Shown: piece after piece, positions 11,678 to 24,560 of the stretch
Numbering within the stretch: position 1 is the stretch's first letter
Layout of the letters: each line of letters opens with the position of its first letter
Assembly: GCA_020055645.1 (NCBI GenBank)
Contig: CM034548.1
Span: forward strand, 1,612,001-1,676,000
Length of the DNA stretch: 64,000 nucleotides
DNA from: Tomocerus qinae
Taxonomy: Eukaryota; Arthropoda; Collembola; Entomobryomorpha; Tomoceridae
Direction of reading: 5' to 3'
The notes under the pieces: generated by a model
Databases searched by the model: none
Told to the model about the DNA's origin: nothing
What the model saw: only the letters and a program-made list of their open reading frames with translations
Position numbers and translations under genes: made by a program

Positions 11678-12785
11678 GTGAGTTAATTCTTTAAAATACT
11701 CTTATACGTGTCTAGTGCACCAACAATGCACTTGTTTCAGTAATTTTGTATTCCTAATGTTAAAATTATTTTACTAAATAAGAAGTGCTTAGAGTTTGTA
11801 GGCGGTAACGGTGACCTCATTGTACGTTCGGAAATAAGTATAATAGCGAGTTTTTTTTAAATTACCGCCCTCAAATTCGTTCTAAATTATATTCAAAACA
11901 AAGAATAAATACTGCGACTGACTGTTATGTTGTTTGAGGAACAGTATGTTCCATAAGACAAACGGTTAACGAAAAGAAGTGAATGGGAGCCAATGAGAGA
12001 TTGCTTAATGTTCAATAGCATTACGTTACGGCTGACAATGTCCATTGTCTAATATGTCTAATAGCATTATTTTATAACAATAGAATTTGTAATTCGTGCA
12101 AGTGTATTTCTAAGTGCAAATTGCAATTTAGCGATGCCAAAGCAATACAGACAACAGGAGACCTGTTTTTAGATTGTCTGTACACCGATCCTCCTGGGCT
12201 GGGACCGGATCGGTACCCGATAAATATTTCAGATGATGTTCATCGTATTTGAAACTCAGTCTCCTGAATTTGGCCGTATGCATGCGGTCAGGAGTAATGG
12301 ACGTTCATCGGCTCTGTTGGCATAATAATTTTCACCTACTGTGATAATATTTAGTAGGTGAAACTCAATAATTGCCTTTTGTACCTGTCCATGTAAATTT
12401 TCTGCTGTACACCAAATTAGGAAGTTTACCACATGTGTAAGTAGAAGGTATTATTTCAAATCGTTTAAACGCCGATCGCAGCCACTGCCAAAATTCTGCC
12501 GAGAACTCCGATCGGCACCCGATAACTTAAAACCATGAAACGTACAATATACTTTGAATACGTTGAATACAACATACAATACACGTGCCAAGTACCTCCT
12601 CCCTGTCCAGAGATACGGACAGTTTTCTAAAACAAAAGTCCCTCTATCAATGTAAAATCTCTTCTTTCCGAAGCCGACCCACCAAATGAGAAACCATGAT
12701 AAGTTCAATTAGAAAAAGCTATGCATCTGAAATACTTTCTTCTCATCGTATAATATTGCCCCCGGAATACTCAATAGCTTTATTT

Positions 12786-12860
12786 ATAGAATAGAATAGA
12801 ATAGAATTTATTCATAGCAAATTCCTTTTTTCGAAAGGCAATTGTCTTGCTACAAAGAAA
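12786..12860 (-). repeat. Retroposon-type tail with GAATA microsatellite
   Basis: (ATAGA)n-like run beside a TTTATTTATAG box. On the minus strand it reads as AATAAA followed by a TTCTA-type tail, a LINE/SINE 3' end pattern. Confidence 0.4.
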
Positions 12861-12921
12861 TCAAACATTGGTTCATATTAATTACTGATTATAGGGCCTA
12901 GGTCCTGTAACCTGCTAGTCA

Positions 12922-12972
12922 ATATTATAACCACCTTCTTAGATAAAGCAACTTTTCCTACCTATGTATGTA
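12922..12972. repeat. Short dispersed repeat (also 23730-23772, 41061-41110)
   Basis: Shares ATTATAACCACC.TCTTAGA.AAAGCAA followed by ACCTACCTATGTA among three places. Confidence 0.6.
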
Positions 12973-13165
12973 TTGATCTAAGTGTGCAGTGTGCACGTGT
13001 GGTAGGGAGATGTTACATAAAAAATTAACTACACTCTGGATTAGTATTAGTTAGTATATTTTAAATTCAACCTAAATGTTGCTGCGTTTATTAATCTTTC
13101 GAAATTTAACATCCAATGCGCATAAGTATTGCCTACCTTTCGAAATTGAGTCATGCATGCTTGGG

Positions 13166-13352
13166 CAAGAACGTATCCAGGAATTTGACCTGGGGAGGGG
13201 GGCCCACCAAGATATGGTAGTAAAATTATGGTATATACGCACGAAGCGCGAAAAGTTTTTGGATTTTTAACCATTTTTGACAAAAAAATATAAAAAATAT
13301 TTTTCTGGAAGCTTAGGGGGACCCAGGGCCCCCTCCTCTGGGTACTTGCTTG
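13166..13352. mobile_element. hAT-type MITE, GCACGTATCC family
   Basis: Ends CAAGAACGTATCCAGGAATT and GTACTTGCTTG. The interior GGGGGGCCCACCAA and CGAAGCGCGAAAA blocks match the copy at 23811. Flanking 8-mers are similar but not identical. Confidence 0.7.
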
Positions 13353-13879
13353 ATGCTGGGGTTTACTAATGTTAAACATATATAGTCATTGCCTTGATGG
13401 TCGTTCCTCCGTATTCATATGATTAGCCGAAGTTATTTCAATGAATTTAGCCAATTTAGCGCTCAACAACAATCATCTCTCTGACCCTGTACTTACTATC
13501 ACTACCGTGGGTTTAACAAAACATAACCGTCCCTTGTAGGTAGGGATTGTTATAGTCCGATCAGGAATCTACACCGACTGCCGAAATGTTCGAGTAGTTT
13601 GGCTGGGTGTGGTCCAATGCGGTTCATCACTACGTGCGTCATTGTTTTCTTCGCCCTTCTCCGTGTATTGTGTTCATGTGTAACTGCAATAATGATATGG
13701 GACTCCTCCTATAGCACACTTTTATAATGTTCAGAAAATTTTACAGTTAATTAAGTATACAACGCGCGGCACGTCGTTTAATTGCGATTGATGTAGTAAT
13801 TATCTAATCACGCATTACTATACATAAAGCTCTTTTGTTGTTACATTGAACATTTACATTGCTTGAACGTATCGCTGAA

Positions 13880-14034
13880 CAAGGTACGTATTTAGTATTT
13901 AGGAGGGGGCGGAGGGGCACGGCACAGGGCCTGCTCCATGTCAGAAAAACGAGGTTATTTTCGAGTATTTTTGAATACCTGTCAATTTGTAAAAAAAATT
14001 CTGCTCCCCCTTGAAATTCGCAGATACGTCCTTA
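13880..14034. mobile_element. Diverged hAT-type MITE, GCACGTATCC family
   Basis: Ends CAAGGTACGTATTTAG and GATACGTCCTTA with G-rich and C-rich inner borders as in the family. Boundaries are approximate. Confidence 0.45.
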
Positions 14035-14534
14035 CGGCTAAAGAAATGCACAAGTCCACTTTTCTTCCATTGTCAAGGTGGAAACGAAAGTTTCATAATA
14101 TTTTCATAATATACCTTACCTTATAATATTAACGTAATCCAACGCAGCATTATTGTCAACACTCAGCTTTCTACAATATGTTCACTGTCATCACTTGTCA
14201 CCAGAGTTCTGACAGTGATTCAAAATTTGACCTCGGTCAAGCCTCTGTCTGATCGGGCCAAATTTTTTGTCATTAGCCAATGAAATTACAGATTTCTATG
14301 ACAATTTATATGATTTTTAAAGTGCATTTTAAGGGGTAAGATTTAATGAATCACATCACATACCGTGAATAGCTAATATTATGCATATGCACTCATGATA
14401 AAGAAATGAATATTTGGATGAATACTAAATCTGAATCTCATTCCATTCCAACATCATTCGCATTAACATCTATATTTGAGTTGTTGGAAGTTTCTTATTT
14501 GTATCTTATTTGTAAAATAAATCTTAATTGTTAC

Positions 14535-14842
14535 ACATTGTCAGAAATTATTTGGAAGGAATAGTCTTCGTAAACAGAAAACTTAGATACGAAAGAGTAC
14601 GTTTTAAGACAATAAACTGTTTTATTTTACTGAATATTTCAACATTTATTTAATCTGATCTCATCACATATACATATTGACACTATTTGATTTGATAGAA
14701 ACTACTCGTGGAATGAGAAAGCACATTACTGGATGACAATTGTTTCACAATAAACCAGATACAACTACATATATATCTAATAATAATGAAATATATATTC
14801 TGTCCACGAAGACTGTTCCTTCCAAATAGTTTCTGACAATGT
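14535..14842. mobile_element. Inverted-repeat element, 308 bp
   Basis: Arms of about 45 bp: ACATTGTCAGAAA, then TATTTGGAAGGAA and AGTCTTCGT on the left, inverted on the right. No open frame. Confidence 0.8.
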
Positions 14843-15939
14843 ATCACTATAATATTAGCTGCACAAGTACATTTAATTACCGTTAGAATTGTTTGAAGTT
14901 TTTACTGTATGTACTTCTCATAGTCAGAAACTCGAATTGAGCATTTTCACAACGCTTTCAATAATGGATTTTCGTCTGAAAATATTCACTTTTTACATGA
15001 CAATATTTACAAAATTTTTTGTCTCTTTTTTTCAATTAAGGACACTCATCAAGGTTGCATGCTAACGAAATTTCCAAAATTTATTCCCGATTGTTGCTAA
15101 AGTCGAAACCCCATGTTAACTTGCCCGGATATTTCACTACCTCAGGAAAAGAAATTCGGAAGCGTAATAATAAAAAGATAGTTATAATTTACATTGCGTT
15201 CACTTATGCCGTCTGATATTTATATTCCATAATTGGCAATTCGGGTTATAACCTCCATTGAATTTAAAATTTGTCTTTTCACCCGGTTTAACTGCTTACG
15301 AAGAAGGTATTGGACTTTTATGGGACTTCCTTTTTGGAATCGTGGAGTATTCACGAATAAAATGCGACGGTTGGGTTTTTGATAAATCTACTTGAAATGC
15401 TTTTGAAAAAGTTAGATTCTCTGTAAGTTAGTTTCTGTAAAACAGCAGAGCACTGTACTGAGGCAGGAATGGGACTCATGAATGATGGGATCCATTCGAA
15501 AAGTCCCAGATAAAAAGTCAAATTCTTTATGGTACTTTTATGGTTCACCTGGGTCATATTTTGTGCTCGGGGTATAGGGTTATGTTACTCTAACTCGTCA
15601 TTATCCATACTGCCCTCAGTTTTCTAATTAACCGCATTGCCAATTAAAGTTAACTTGACCTCCAAATGGTCCATTGTCAATTAATGGCAGTTTGTATAAT
15701 GGTGGTTCGAATTCGAATACCGTAAACCACGAGTCAAACCATCGGATCATCAACTGGAATTAATATAAAAAATCTGTGTACCTGTTAGGTGCATTCTTCT
15801 ATTCATCGTATACTATTACCCTGGAATACACACTAGCGTTATTGAATATCAGAGAGATTTGATATTCATTGTGAATGCCCACCATGTCTGTCCGTCCATC
15901 CGTCCGGCCGAAGAAAATTCAGTTTCAGTCAATAGCTTT

Positions 15940-16110
15940 CAGTTCAGCTCAGCCAGCATCCACAACATACAATGCGACTAGAATAGATACACATTCTTAC
16001 CTTTCAGTATCCACAACATACTATGCAACCAGCAGCAGCATAGAATAGATACACATTCCTATCTTTCTGTTCAGTGCAGCCAGAATCCACAACACATGAC
16101 ACACTTCGAC
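15940..16110. repeat. Tandem partial duplication, unit about 60 bp
   Basis: ATCCACAACATACAATGC, GAATAGATACACATTC and CTTTCAGT blocks recur two to three times. Confidence 0.6.
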
Positions 16111-16246
16111 TAGCAGCGGCATGCGACGAAAGGAATTTGTTGTTTTTGTTTGTAGCATTTGACTTTCACGAGAATAGTCAGTATTTTACGAGAGCTGTCT
16201 GTTTTCAAGAATAAGAATATTTTTATTGTTTCATTGTTTACTTTGG

Positions 16247-16622
16247 CATTTGACCTTCACGAGAGAACTGAATAATCATAAACAGAAACTCATCCTTTCT
16301 GATTTACAAGAAATGTTTTCCAGCTGACGTAGTTCCACTAGCGACCTGTGATTGTTACTAAAACTGTTGGCGTGACTTTTAATTAGCAGCAGGTAATTAC
16401 CATTATATTAACTAAACTCATTTGACATTCACGAGAATACTAAATAATCATAAACAGTAACTCATCCTGTCTGATTTACAAGAATTGTTTTCCAACTGAC
16501 GTATTTCCACTATGGAGATGTGACTGATTTACCCTGTTGGCGTGACTTTTTATTGGGTCATAGGTTTCACAATTAGAATTTTGCTAAGTACAGAAGGTAA
16601 TTCACCATTATATTAACTAAAC
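16247..16622. repeat. Tandem duplication, unit about 172 bp
   Basis: Copies 16247-16418 and 16419-16622 share CATTTGAC.TTCACGAGA, ATAATCATAAACAG and CTGTTGGCGTGACTTT. The second copy holds an insertion of about 30 bp. A third partial start lies near 16159. Confidence 0.8.
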
Positions 16623-17006
16623 TTAAATGAAAAGGGGTTAATTATTATTATTATACGCTATTATTTTGCAGTTTCTACGTAACCCATTGCAAGTAATGGT
16701 ACTTTTACGAGAATAGTTTCAAAATGTTAAAAATTACAAGTATGTGTTTTTAAGTTACAGATGTTTTAACCGAATTTGAACTGCCAGATTTGCCACAATT
16801 CGGGGGCTAAAGAAACGTTAGTAAACTACGAGAGAGATATAGTACGAATTGCTCCAGGAGAAGGGAAAACGCATTTACTTTTTGACACTAATGTTCGGTT
16901 GTTCAGAATAAATACTAAAACCATATTGACCGTAAAAAATATTAAATTTGTTTTTCTGATTATAACTATAGTTATAGTTACATTTCTGTTACTTTTCAGA
17001 CTCTGA

Positions 17007-19459
17007 TATTCACTCTACACCCGTTTATTACGGTTTATTTACAACGTGACCAGCTAGTGCGTTTATAATGCATAATGTGACAAGATTTCATGTTAGTTTG
17101 TGTTCTTTCGTGTAATTTTGTAGTTCATTTTTTTGGAAATTCGGTTATAACTGCAGTTCTATCCATCGTAGAAGGTCATATAAAGCCATTCTGAAAAGCC
17201 AATCGCATACTGACTCTTTCATAACCGGGTAGAAGTAGGGTATAACTGCCCGGTTATGAGATATTCAGTGCTTTTTCCGAAGAAACAAAAATCACAATGC
17301 ACTGGAAGCTTTGGAATACAAGTTATATAACCAGTCTTTGACAGTCATAGTACCCTTAATGTTACAAGGTTGTTCTCAACTCAACCACAGATTAACGTGC
17401 GTTCTTAGCTACCACTAAGCAACTAACGGAATTCCTTCGAAGTAGGAATTTTTTACAGGAATAAGAACGAAAGTAAGGAGAGCAGAAATAGTGCGTTGTT
17501 TGAGCGGCAAATGAGATAATATTATACCTGTGATAGAAATAAAAGTCGCATGATTTATCCGCTCTGTCGCCCTTATATGCTGTGTACTATACTTGAAATT
17601 CAAATTTTATTTTTGACCATTTCGGTCATTAATCTAAAACGGGCACACTGAAAAATTTCCGGTTTTTTCCTAAAGATCTATCTCATTTTCTGCTCGGACT
17701 TATCGTCCCGACTTTTCCATCATACCTTCTAATTGTCCTGCCATCCAAGTCTAAAGACAACCCGCCATAAAATAAAAAAGAATCATTTTTTAAACCGGTG
17801 GTGGACCTTTATAGGTCGAAATTTTAAAATATACCATGAAATGTCCAAGCTGGTTAGCTTATCTTCATTATAAGGCTTCGTACGTCCAAATTGACCCCAA
17901 ATTGGGGGAGTTATTCACGAAACAGTGGTGTGGGAAAATACATGTAAAAGGAACCACTAAGGATGCACGTTAAGTTACTCTCAAACCCAAATCTCGACTC
18001 CCAGTTTCCTCTCTAAGTATCTTTACTCTACATAAACATAAAGTGGGGCATGCGCATGGGATTCTTTCACTATTCTTGAATAAATGTTTGTATCTATGTC
18101 CGTAATATTTTGTAATTAATGAGTATGAGTAAGGACCAGACTATCACTACTGTGTTTGTTCTATATTTCAACACTTAGGCATCAAAAATTGGTGTAAAAA
18201 ATCAACGGTTTATGAAATTCGGGTCAATGCGCAATCGCTAGAAATTTACAGATTTCAACATTTTTCTAGCACATTTTATGTGCTGGGATTCAACTAGTAT
18301 ATTATAATTATAATTCTATATACTCCATACACAGTAACCCAGCGTATTGCGATGTATGTAGTATGTATGTATGTTATATGAGGTGTACTGCCCCATAGAT
18401 TAAACTCACAAGCAAGAAAAAACAATGTTTTTTCTTACTTAAGATGTACAGAAACCATATACTAAAAGGGGTCTAGTGGGTTGTGGTTTCGTAAACATGC
18501 GGCGAAGGCCTAAGCTCCTCCCTTCATCCAATGACATGTGATACGGGGCGCCGCGGAAGCCAATCAAACCAGATAACGGGCAAAAGTTTGGCTACCTTGT
18601 TATTACATTGTTCTGTACATCTTATATGGATATTTTCCATACGTTTAGTCTATGGTACTGCCCCACTACAAAGTGATAGTACTGGGCGCAGGCCTCATTA
18701 CGGGCATATTGCCAACTCCTTCAACACTGGCATTGTTGTTAATTAATGCCCGAGAAGCCTAAGGCTGTCTACTGGCCCACAAAAGACAGGTTATCCAAAC
18801 TACTCTCATACTTTCACATGTACGAGGTATCCATAATGATGGTCCTTGCAGTTGCGGCTTTCGTGCTTTACCTTTGTCTTTATTCCACATTTACAATTAC
18901 AACTCACATAGTCGCCTTAAGGGTGACTGGTAGTGGAGGTTTAGCTCCTCCCCTAGTATATCAATGCTAGCAAAAGCAAAGCTGACTGCACTACACTAAA
19001 AATTAAATCCTCCCATGCTATAAAGTAGTCCCTTTTGCACTCCAAACTCCTCCAACACCAAATTACATTTACCTTCGCACACAAACAACAGATTAGATAG
19101 ATGACAATTCATATTTTTGTAAAATCTGGATACATTTTCAAACGGATCAAACAGCTGTAAGAAAGGCGGAACTAGGACAGAACACAAATCTAGTTTGTTT
19201 TGAGTGTGCACTGTAACCTGTAGCTCTAGTTTCATAACATTTTTTGTGTATTCTGCCACTCTAGATTTGTGGGTCGTTCTCTGATTATTTTGCTTATACA
19301 TTTTTTCAAATTACAGACCTTTATAATAGTAAATCAAAAAATAATCAACGTATTTCATATTCATTTCGGTAAATTTTGTGTTGATTCTCCAGGATGTGTC
19401 TGGAACATGTAGCTCTCAGATTTTTAAATTATTGTTTGTAATAAAAATACATCACAATC
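17007..19459. other. No gene seen; inside the possible ATP8A first intron
   Basis: AT-rich sequence with two adjacent short frames (18531-18746 and 18746-18970), the second with a hydrophobic stretch. I do not recognise either product. Confidence 0.35.
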
Positions 19460-19720
19460 AACCCATGGCTAAGCCATCTAAAATCTAGGGTTATAGTAAG
19501 TAGGAGAGCCTTTTTGGTCCAAACTGTCTGGGCGGGAGTTAATCGTATTGATAATGTGAGTCAATGAGATAGATATTATATAGTAGGAGGCGCCAATTAA
19601 TTCTCCTGTCAACCGCCAGGTTTTAATTGTATTTGGAAATGTCGCTGTTGCAGCTCCGCTACCGCTATCCACACTATTATTCTTCCAGGTTAACCTATTA
19701 TATCTATCTTCCTTGATCAC
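19460..19720 (-). repeat. Dispersed repeat, copy 2, with an 80-codon frame
   Basis: Inverted copy of 5930-6235. On the minus strand it holds an open frame of 80 codons (starting MIKEDRYNRL) of soluble composition. The counterpart copy is not open throughout. It could be a coding piece of an unknown transposon. Confidence 0.55.
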
Positions 19721-20518
19721 AATATTGTCGCCAAAAATTTCCGCGCCCTTTTTCTATAAAATTTTTTTTGAAACGCTAATTATGACCCATTTGGTATGTT
19801 TTTGAAAATTCGGAGGGCCACATGTTCCAGGAAAATGTTCAATTTTTCCAACAATAGTCACTAAAATCTTGTACGTGCAATATTACTTTAGATATTTCCA
19901 CTTTCCTGAGATAGGAAATTAACATTACCGATAGTCAACCTTAAACAGCCCTCCCTCGGCCATTTCGAATTGGCAGTGGAATGGAAACATACATTGTTGA
20001 ATAGTCATGCGACTGTGTGCTCCACCAAGCCAATGTATGTGGCTGTGTTTATGCATACTGTGATACTACCGCCTCTATTTAAACGGCCAGAGAGCAAGGA
20101 ACGAAAAAGGATTATAATTAGTTTTCACTTTGCACGAGGTTAAGGTGGAGGCGAAAATGATTACACATAAGCATTAAGACACCCATATTTACTTAAATAG
20201 CATTTTTTGTTACTTTCTGTTGTATGGTATAGGAATCAGGCATAATCGTTGTCCAGGATGTTGGCTCGTCCCGCTGTATATGTAAAAATAAAGTAGGCGC
20301 AGCACAATACTAAATATACCGATGCTGGTTATATAGTCAGAGCCCCAAATGATCATTTTCATAACGCTCGGTTTCATTGAAATCGCGTTATGATTTTTTG
20401 AAAGCCAGAATTTTACATGTAAGGAGTGGGGGTTTTTTGGAAATTATGTTACCTATTAATAAAATAAGATAGAATTAAAAGAACAGGCTTAATAAAAATA
20501 ACAAGGCTATTTTAAATT

Positions 20519-20742
20519 ACGAGGTTATTTAAAATGAAGATTATGAGGAGCTGATTTGAAATGACGGGGTTACTTAAAATGACGTGGTTATGTAAAATGA
20601 CGTGGTTATTTAAAATGAAGATTATGAGGAGCTGATTTGAAATGACGGGGTTACTTAAAATGACGTGGTTATTTAAAATGAAGATTATGAGGAGCTGATT
20701 TGAAATGACGGGGTTACTTAAAATGACGTGGTTATTTAAAAT
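20519..20742 (+). repeat. 18-bp minisatellite, left array of the 20.2-22.6 kb element
   Basis: Units TTATTTAAAATGACGTGG and TTACTTAAAATGACG(G/T)GG, organised in a higher-order repeat of about 60 bp (AAGATTATGAGGAGCTGATT between units), repeated three times. Confidence 0.9.
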
Positions 20743-21329
20743 GGTTGCAGGTTGTAGTACATAATCTTCTTAACGCGGTCACTTTTTCCACAATCCTTTT
20801 CGTTCCGTCGGAACTCGAAAGAAGCTAAAATTAAAGCAGCGTTGCCGATAAGCTTATGCAGAAAGGTATTTCAAGCTATGCTTTGGAAAACATAGTACAG
20901 ATACAAGCTGCCCCGGGTTCAGGTGCATTATGTGCATGTAAACTTCTGTAAAACTATGACATTTCTACAAAGCTAAATAGTGTACTACTTGAACTGTCAT
21001 ATATTTATTGGTATTACTCGAAATTGCATTTACATGATCTTCTATTGCCAATGTTGGCTTGAATGTAATGCATATAGCAGTGGGTCTGCACAATTAACGT
21101 TCCATATCTATACTATGCCAATGTATAATAAGTATGTTCAAGAATATGCAGAACTTTCACTCCAAAATGACTTATAGATTAATAATTATTCATTAACTTT
21201 TATAATGGAAAATCATTTAGATTTGTGCAAGGGGAAAGAGAGGAAATCTTCTAGTAGTAAATAGTTTTATATTTAAGTGATCAAAATATATTGGATGTAC
21301 ATTCTATTGGACATGTAGAAAAGGCTGCA

Positions 21330-21507
21330 GCTGCAGCTGAAATATCAAAATGATAGATGATGCAGAAATTGTTTCATTAGGCAATGATAAAAAATCATGT
21401 ACACGAGTCAGAGGTCAAAGAAATAGCATGTTCGGAATTTATGAGTTCGCTTCGAACTACTATTTATAAAAATCCGTACGAACTTCTTGAAAGGTTGTAT
21501 AGGTAAG
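21330..21507 (+). pseudogene. Exon-like fragment inside the 20.2-22.6 kb element
   Basis: An open stretch of ordinary protein composition ending NPYELLERLYR at a GTAAGC donor-like site (21506). An upstream frame (VEKAAAAAEISK) stops near 21350, so the two do not join without a shift. It may be captured host sequence or a remnant of the element's own gene. Confidence 0.3.
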
Positions 21508-22313
21508 CTAAATCCCTGAAATGTAGTACCAATTATTAAACACTTAAGTCAAAATTTTGATTTCGTGATATTGAAATTAAAAATAATTTCTTAGGAGTGA
21601 ATTGTTAAAACTTTAACAATTCAAGTTCAAGTTTAGCTTTATTAAAGTGACAAAATAGGCCTCCCAATTACACGAATTGACATCAGTAAATAACAGTTAA
21701 GCTACCACTGCTCTTCCCCCAAAGTCACATAAAATGAAACATATAATAAATAACCTAATCAACAATATCAATTATTGACACTAATCAGTATAGCCAATAT
21801 GAGTTTCACTCCTAAGACTTAACTTTAACTGTTAAAACCTGTTTTAGTTTAGATATTAAGACGATAAGAATTTAAAGTTATTCAGCGCTATCATTTTATG
21901 TTGCAGTAAAATACAAAATACAAAATACAAAAATATAGTAGTTGTGGTAGTAGTAGAGTAGGTAGTATTTAAAAAAAATTATTGTTACTGTTATATTTCG
22001 TTAAACTTGCATTCGTATTATTTAGCTAAAAAATATGATACAATTATTTATGCAATTTTAAAACATTACGTTTTAGTAGCATAATATTATGTGCAGTTGT
22101 TTTAAGTAGGACTCAATGTAATAGTTATACTGTGTAATACTTGAATTAGTGTATGTTATAGTTTATGTATGACGAACATTTTAAGAATAATATTACTTGA
22201 AGCAAATCACGGCAACGCTGTAGTCTAAATTTTACCCAGGTAGTGGCAGCCGAAGAAATAAGGGTCTACCAATGCGACAGAAATAGAAAGGATTTAGGCA
22301 TAATAACCTATGT

Positions 22314-22387
22314 CCTTTAAAATGACGTGGTTATTTAAAATGACGTGGTTACTTAAAATGACGGGGATATTTAAAATTACGGGGCTG
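22314..22387 (+). repeat. 18-bp minisatellite, right array of the 20.2-22.6 kb element
   Basis: Four units of TTTAAAATGACGTGGTTA type, in the same orientation as the left array although the element arms around them are inverted. Confidence 0.85.
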
Positions 22388-22627
22388 TTATGTACAATAA
22401 TATTGTTACGAAAATCAGGCACTGATGAAAGGAAAATTTACTGCAGAAAAAATTTCAATTTTTGTTTAACTGAGGTTGATTTTCGTACACTATTGTTATG
22501 TTGATTCCATAATTGTATACTACTCCCCGTCCCCGTCCGTATTTCTAGTTTGGTGTATTTAGTATCGAGATTCGTTTATTTTCTACAGCGGGATTGGCCA
22601 ATATCCAGGCTAACGATTATGCCCGGT

Positions 22628-23729
22628 TAGGGATCCCTAAGATTTTGTATTTCATATCCACTGAAAATGATTTATATAACGACGTAACGACACCCTTTAG
22701 CTGTTCTTTTTAAAAAATCCTACGAACTGAGAACCGCAATTACCAGAGCCGAAATTGTTACTTCCCGAATCTATTCTACTTTAATGATTGATAATATAAG
22801 CCAAACAATTACACTAATTTATTTTTAAAATGCGTCGTTAGTAATAGCGTTAGTAATATTATATTCATAGGGACCCAAGTTACTTACCCCACCCATCCCT
22901 TATTGCCTATACCCAATTCAGTCAGTATCTTAGCTGGAATAGGACAAGGCCACACTCTCGTGGTTGATGAACAAAGGTAATATGTATAGCATCATACGAA
23001 GCTGCTAATTTTTGTACGTTAGAATTCTAGCTGAAGGTTTAGCAATTCCTGATACAATAAATAATTTTCCAATTATTGAATAGTGATATTAGGTCAAATT
23101 CTGTTTCTAACTCTTATTTATCCCGATTTCTAGGTGTCTCACTAATAATTCATTGAATAGTTAAAACTTAAAGCAACACTTTACTTCACACTAGGCTCTA
23201 CTTATTGTCCCATATCTGTGGTGAGTAGGCTACTGTAGACAAACCTTTTGCGAAATCAACGGTGAAAAGCTCCCGTGTTTGGCACGTTCGATGGTGTTAA
23301 TGGTAAATTCGTTCAAGTGGCAATTTCGTTCCTACTACACCTAAGTTGCTTAAGCTAACTAAATAATTTCAAAGAAAACCATTTCTCTTTATTTATTATG
23401 TCCCTGTTACCCATTTGGCTGAAAGTACTAAGCTGAAATGTTTAATTGGTTGACATAGTAGCTTGACTCAAATTTCTCGCACTTGAGCGGATTGTCACTT
23501 TCGCACATCTTGCAGTGCGAAGGTACACATGCCTTTTTGGTGAGCAAATTGGCAGAGCGGTTCGCACTTGGTTTGGCCAATGGCGGGGAGAGCTGCGAAT
23601 CAAATTCGTTCTCGCCTTGACACTCTCTCGCAGATGTGCAATTGCATGACAATTGCACGAAAATTGAATGGCTGCACAGTGCGATGCGAAAGTGCGCTGA
23701 ATCTGAGTGGAGTGAGTATCTCTATATTA
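22628..23729. other. No gene seen
   Basis: AT-rich sequence. At about 23477-23700 an imperfect inverted pair contains CACTTTCGCA and TGCGAAAGTG blocks, probably an old foldback. The Cys-containing minus-strand frame there is a by-product. Confidence 0.35.
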
Positions 23730-23810
23730 TAATCTTAGACTTGATAAAGCAATTTTACCTATCTACCTATGTAAATCTGGTAGGGAGAGCCAAAACGCAA
23801 TAGTTTCATG

Positions 23811-23992
23811 CAAGCACGTATCCAGGAATTTGACCAAGGGGGAGCCCACCAAAATATATTGGGAAAATATAGACATATTCACGCGAAGCGCGAAAATTTT
23901 TTGAATTTTTAACCTTTTTTGACAAAAAATCGTCTTTTTCTGGAAATTTAGGGGGGCGGGCTCCCGCGGCCCTTCCTCGGGATACGTGCTTG
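23811..23992. mobile_element. hAT-type MITE, GCACGTATCC family, 8-bp target duplication
   Basis: 182 bp with ends CAAGCACGTATCCAGGAATT and GGGATACGTGCTTG, flanked by GTTTCATG at 23803-23810 and 23993-24000. The best-preserved copy in the window and the reference for this family. Confidence 0.92.
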
Positions 23993-24269
23993 GTTTCATG
24001 ATATTACGAACTATTTCCAGCTATTTCGACTGCATGAAAAATGTATTATAGTCAGGTGTGGAGTTGTAATTTTCGTACTCGATGCACACAATTATATACT
24101 GTAGACATCCTGTCGAAATTGAGTCACTCATGCTGGGTCCTACTAGTATCATAATAATAAGCAACCTGTAACAACTGTTAGTATATAAAGCCACTGTATT
24201 TCAATGTTGCTGAGCATAATTGAAATGCAGTGACTTTGGATTCTCACCCATTCATGCCAATTTCTGACT

Positions 24270-24560
24270 CGGTGAACCAGGTTGGCTCGATTTATCAGCG
24301 AAGCCCCGCCATTTTTATTTTAAACCTACAGGTTTCTTAAAACGTGGCTCGATTTTTCAGTGAGCCAAGCCGGATCCATGGTTTGGCTCGATTGAAATTT
24401 TTTTTAAATGATTGGCTCGGCTCGGGTCGCTTGAAATGTTTTTGAATGGCTGGCTTGGCTCGGCTCGCCAAAAGTTTTTTGAAGGTCTGGTTCTGCTCGA
24501 TCAATGTTATTGGAGGCCAGTGGCTCGGCTCAGCTCGCTCACCTGAACTAGCATGTGTGT
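24270..24560. repeat. Degenerate GGCTCG-rich repeat
   Basis: Repeated TTGGCTCG, GGCTCGGCTCG and CAGTGAGCC blocks spaced by T/A runs, ending near CTCACCTGAA. It resembles the subterminal part of a non-autonomous element, but matching ends were not found. Confidence 0.5.

Larger units (their letters stand above)
20235..22627. mobile_element. Inverted-repeat element, about 2.4 kb, with 18-bp arrays
   Basis: Outer ends match inverted: CAGGCATAATCGTT, then CCCGCTGTA and ATACTAAATA on the left; the right complement CGGGCATAATCGTT, CCCGCTGTAGAAAATAAA and ATACTAAATACACC. Inner arms CGGCAACGCTG and GAAAGGATT also pair. Both sides carry 18-bp arrays. The interior has exon-like fragments and a minus-strand retroposon tail near 21620. 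No transposase seen. Exact ends and target duplication are unclear. Confidence 0.75.

Noticed and set aside
15695-15725. GGTTCGAATTC string like a tRNA T-loop
   Set aside because: No matching acceptor, D or anticodon stems around it.
18746-18970. 74-codon frame with a hydrophobic stretch
   Set aside because: No homology recognised and no supporting signals; hydrophobic runs are common in AT-rich chance frames.
22310-22504. Repetitive FKMTWL-type peptide frame
   Set aside because: Produced by the 18-bp minisatellite, whose unit is a multiple of three; not a gene.
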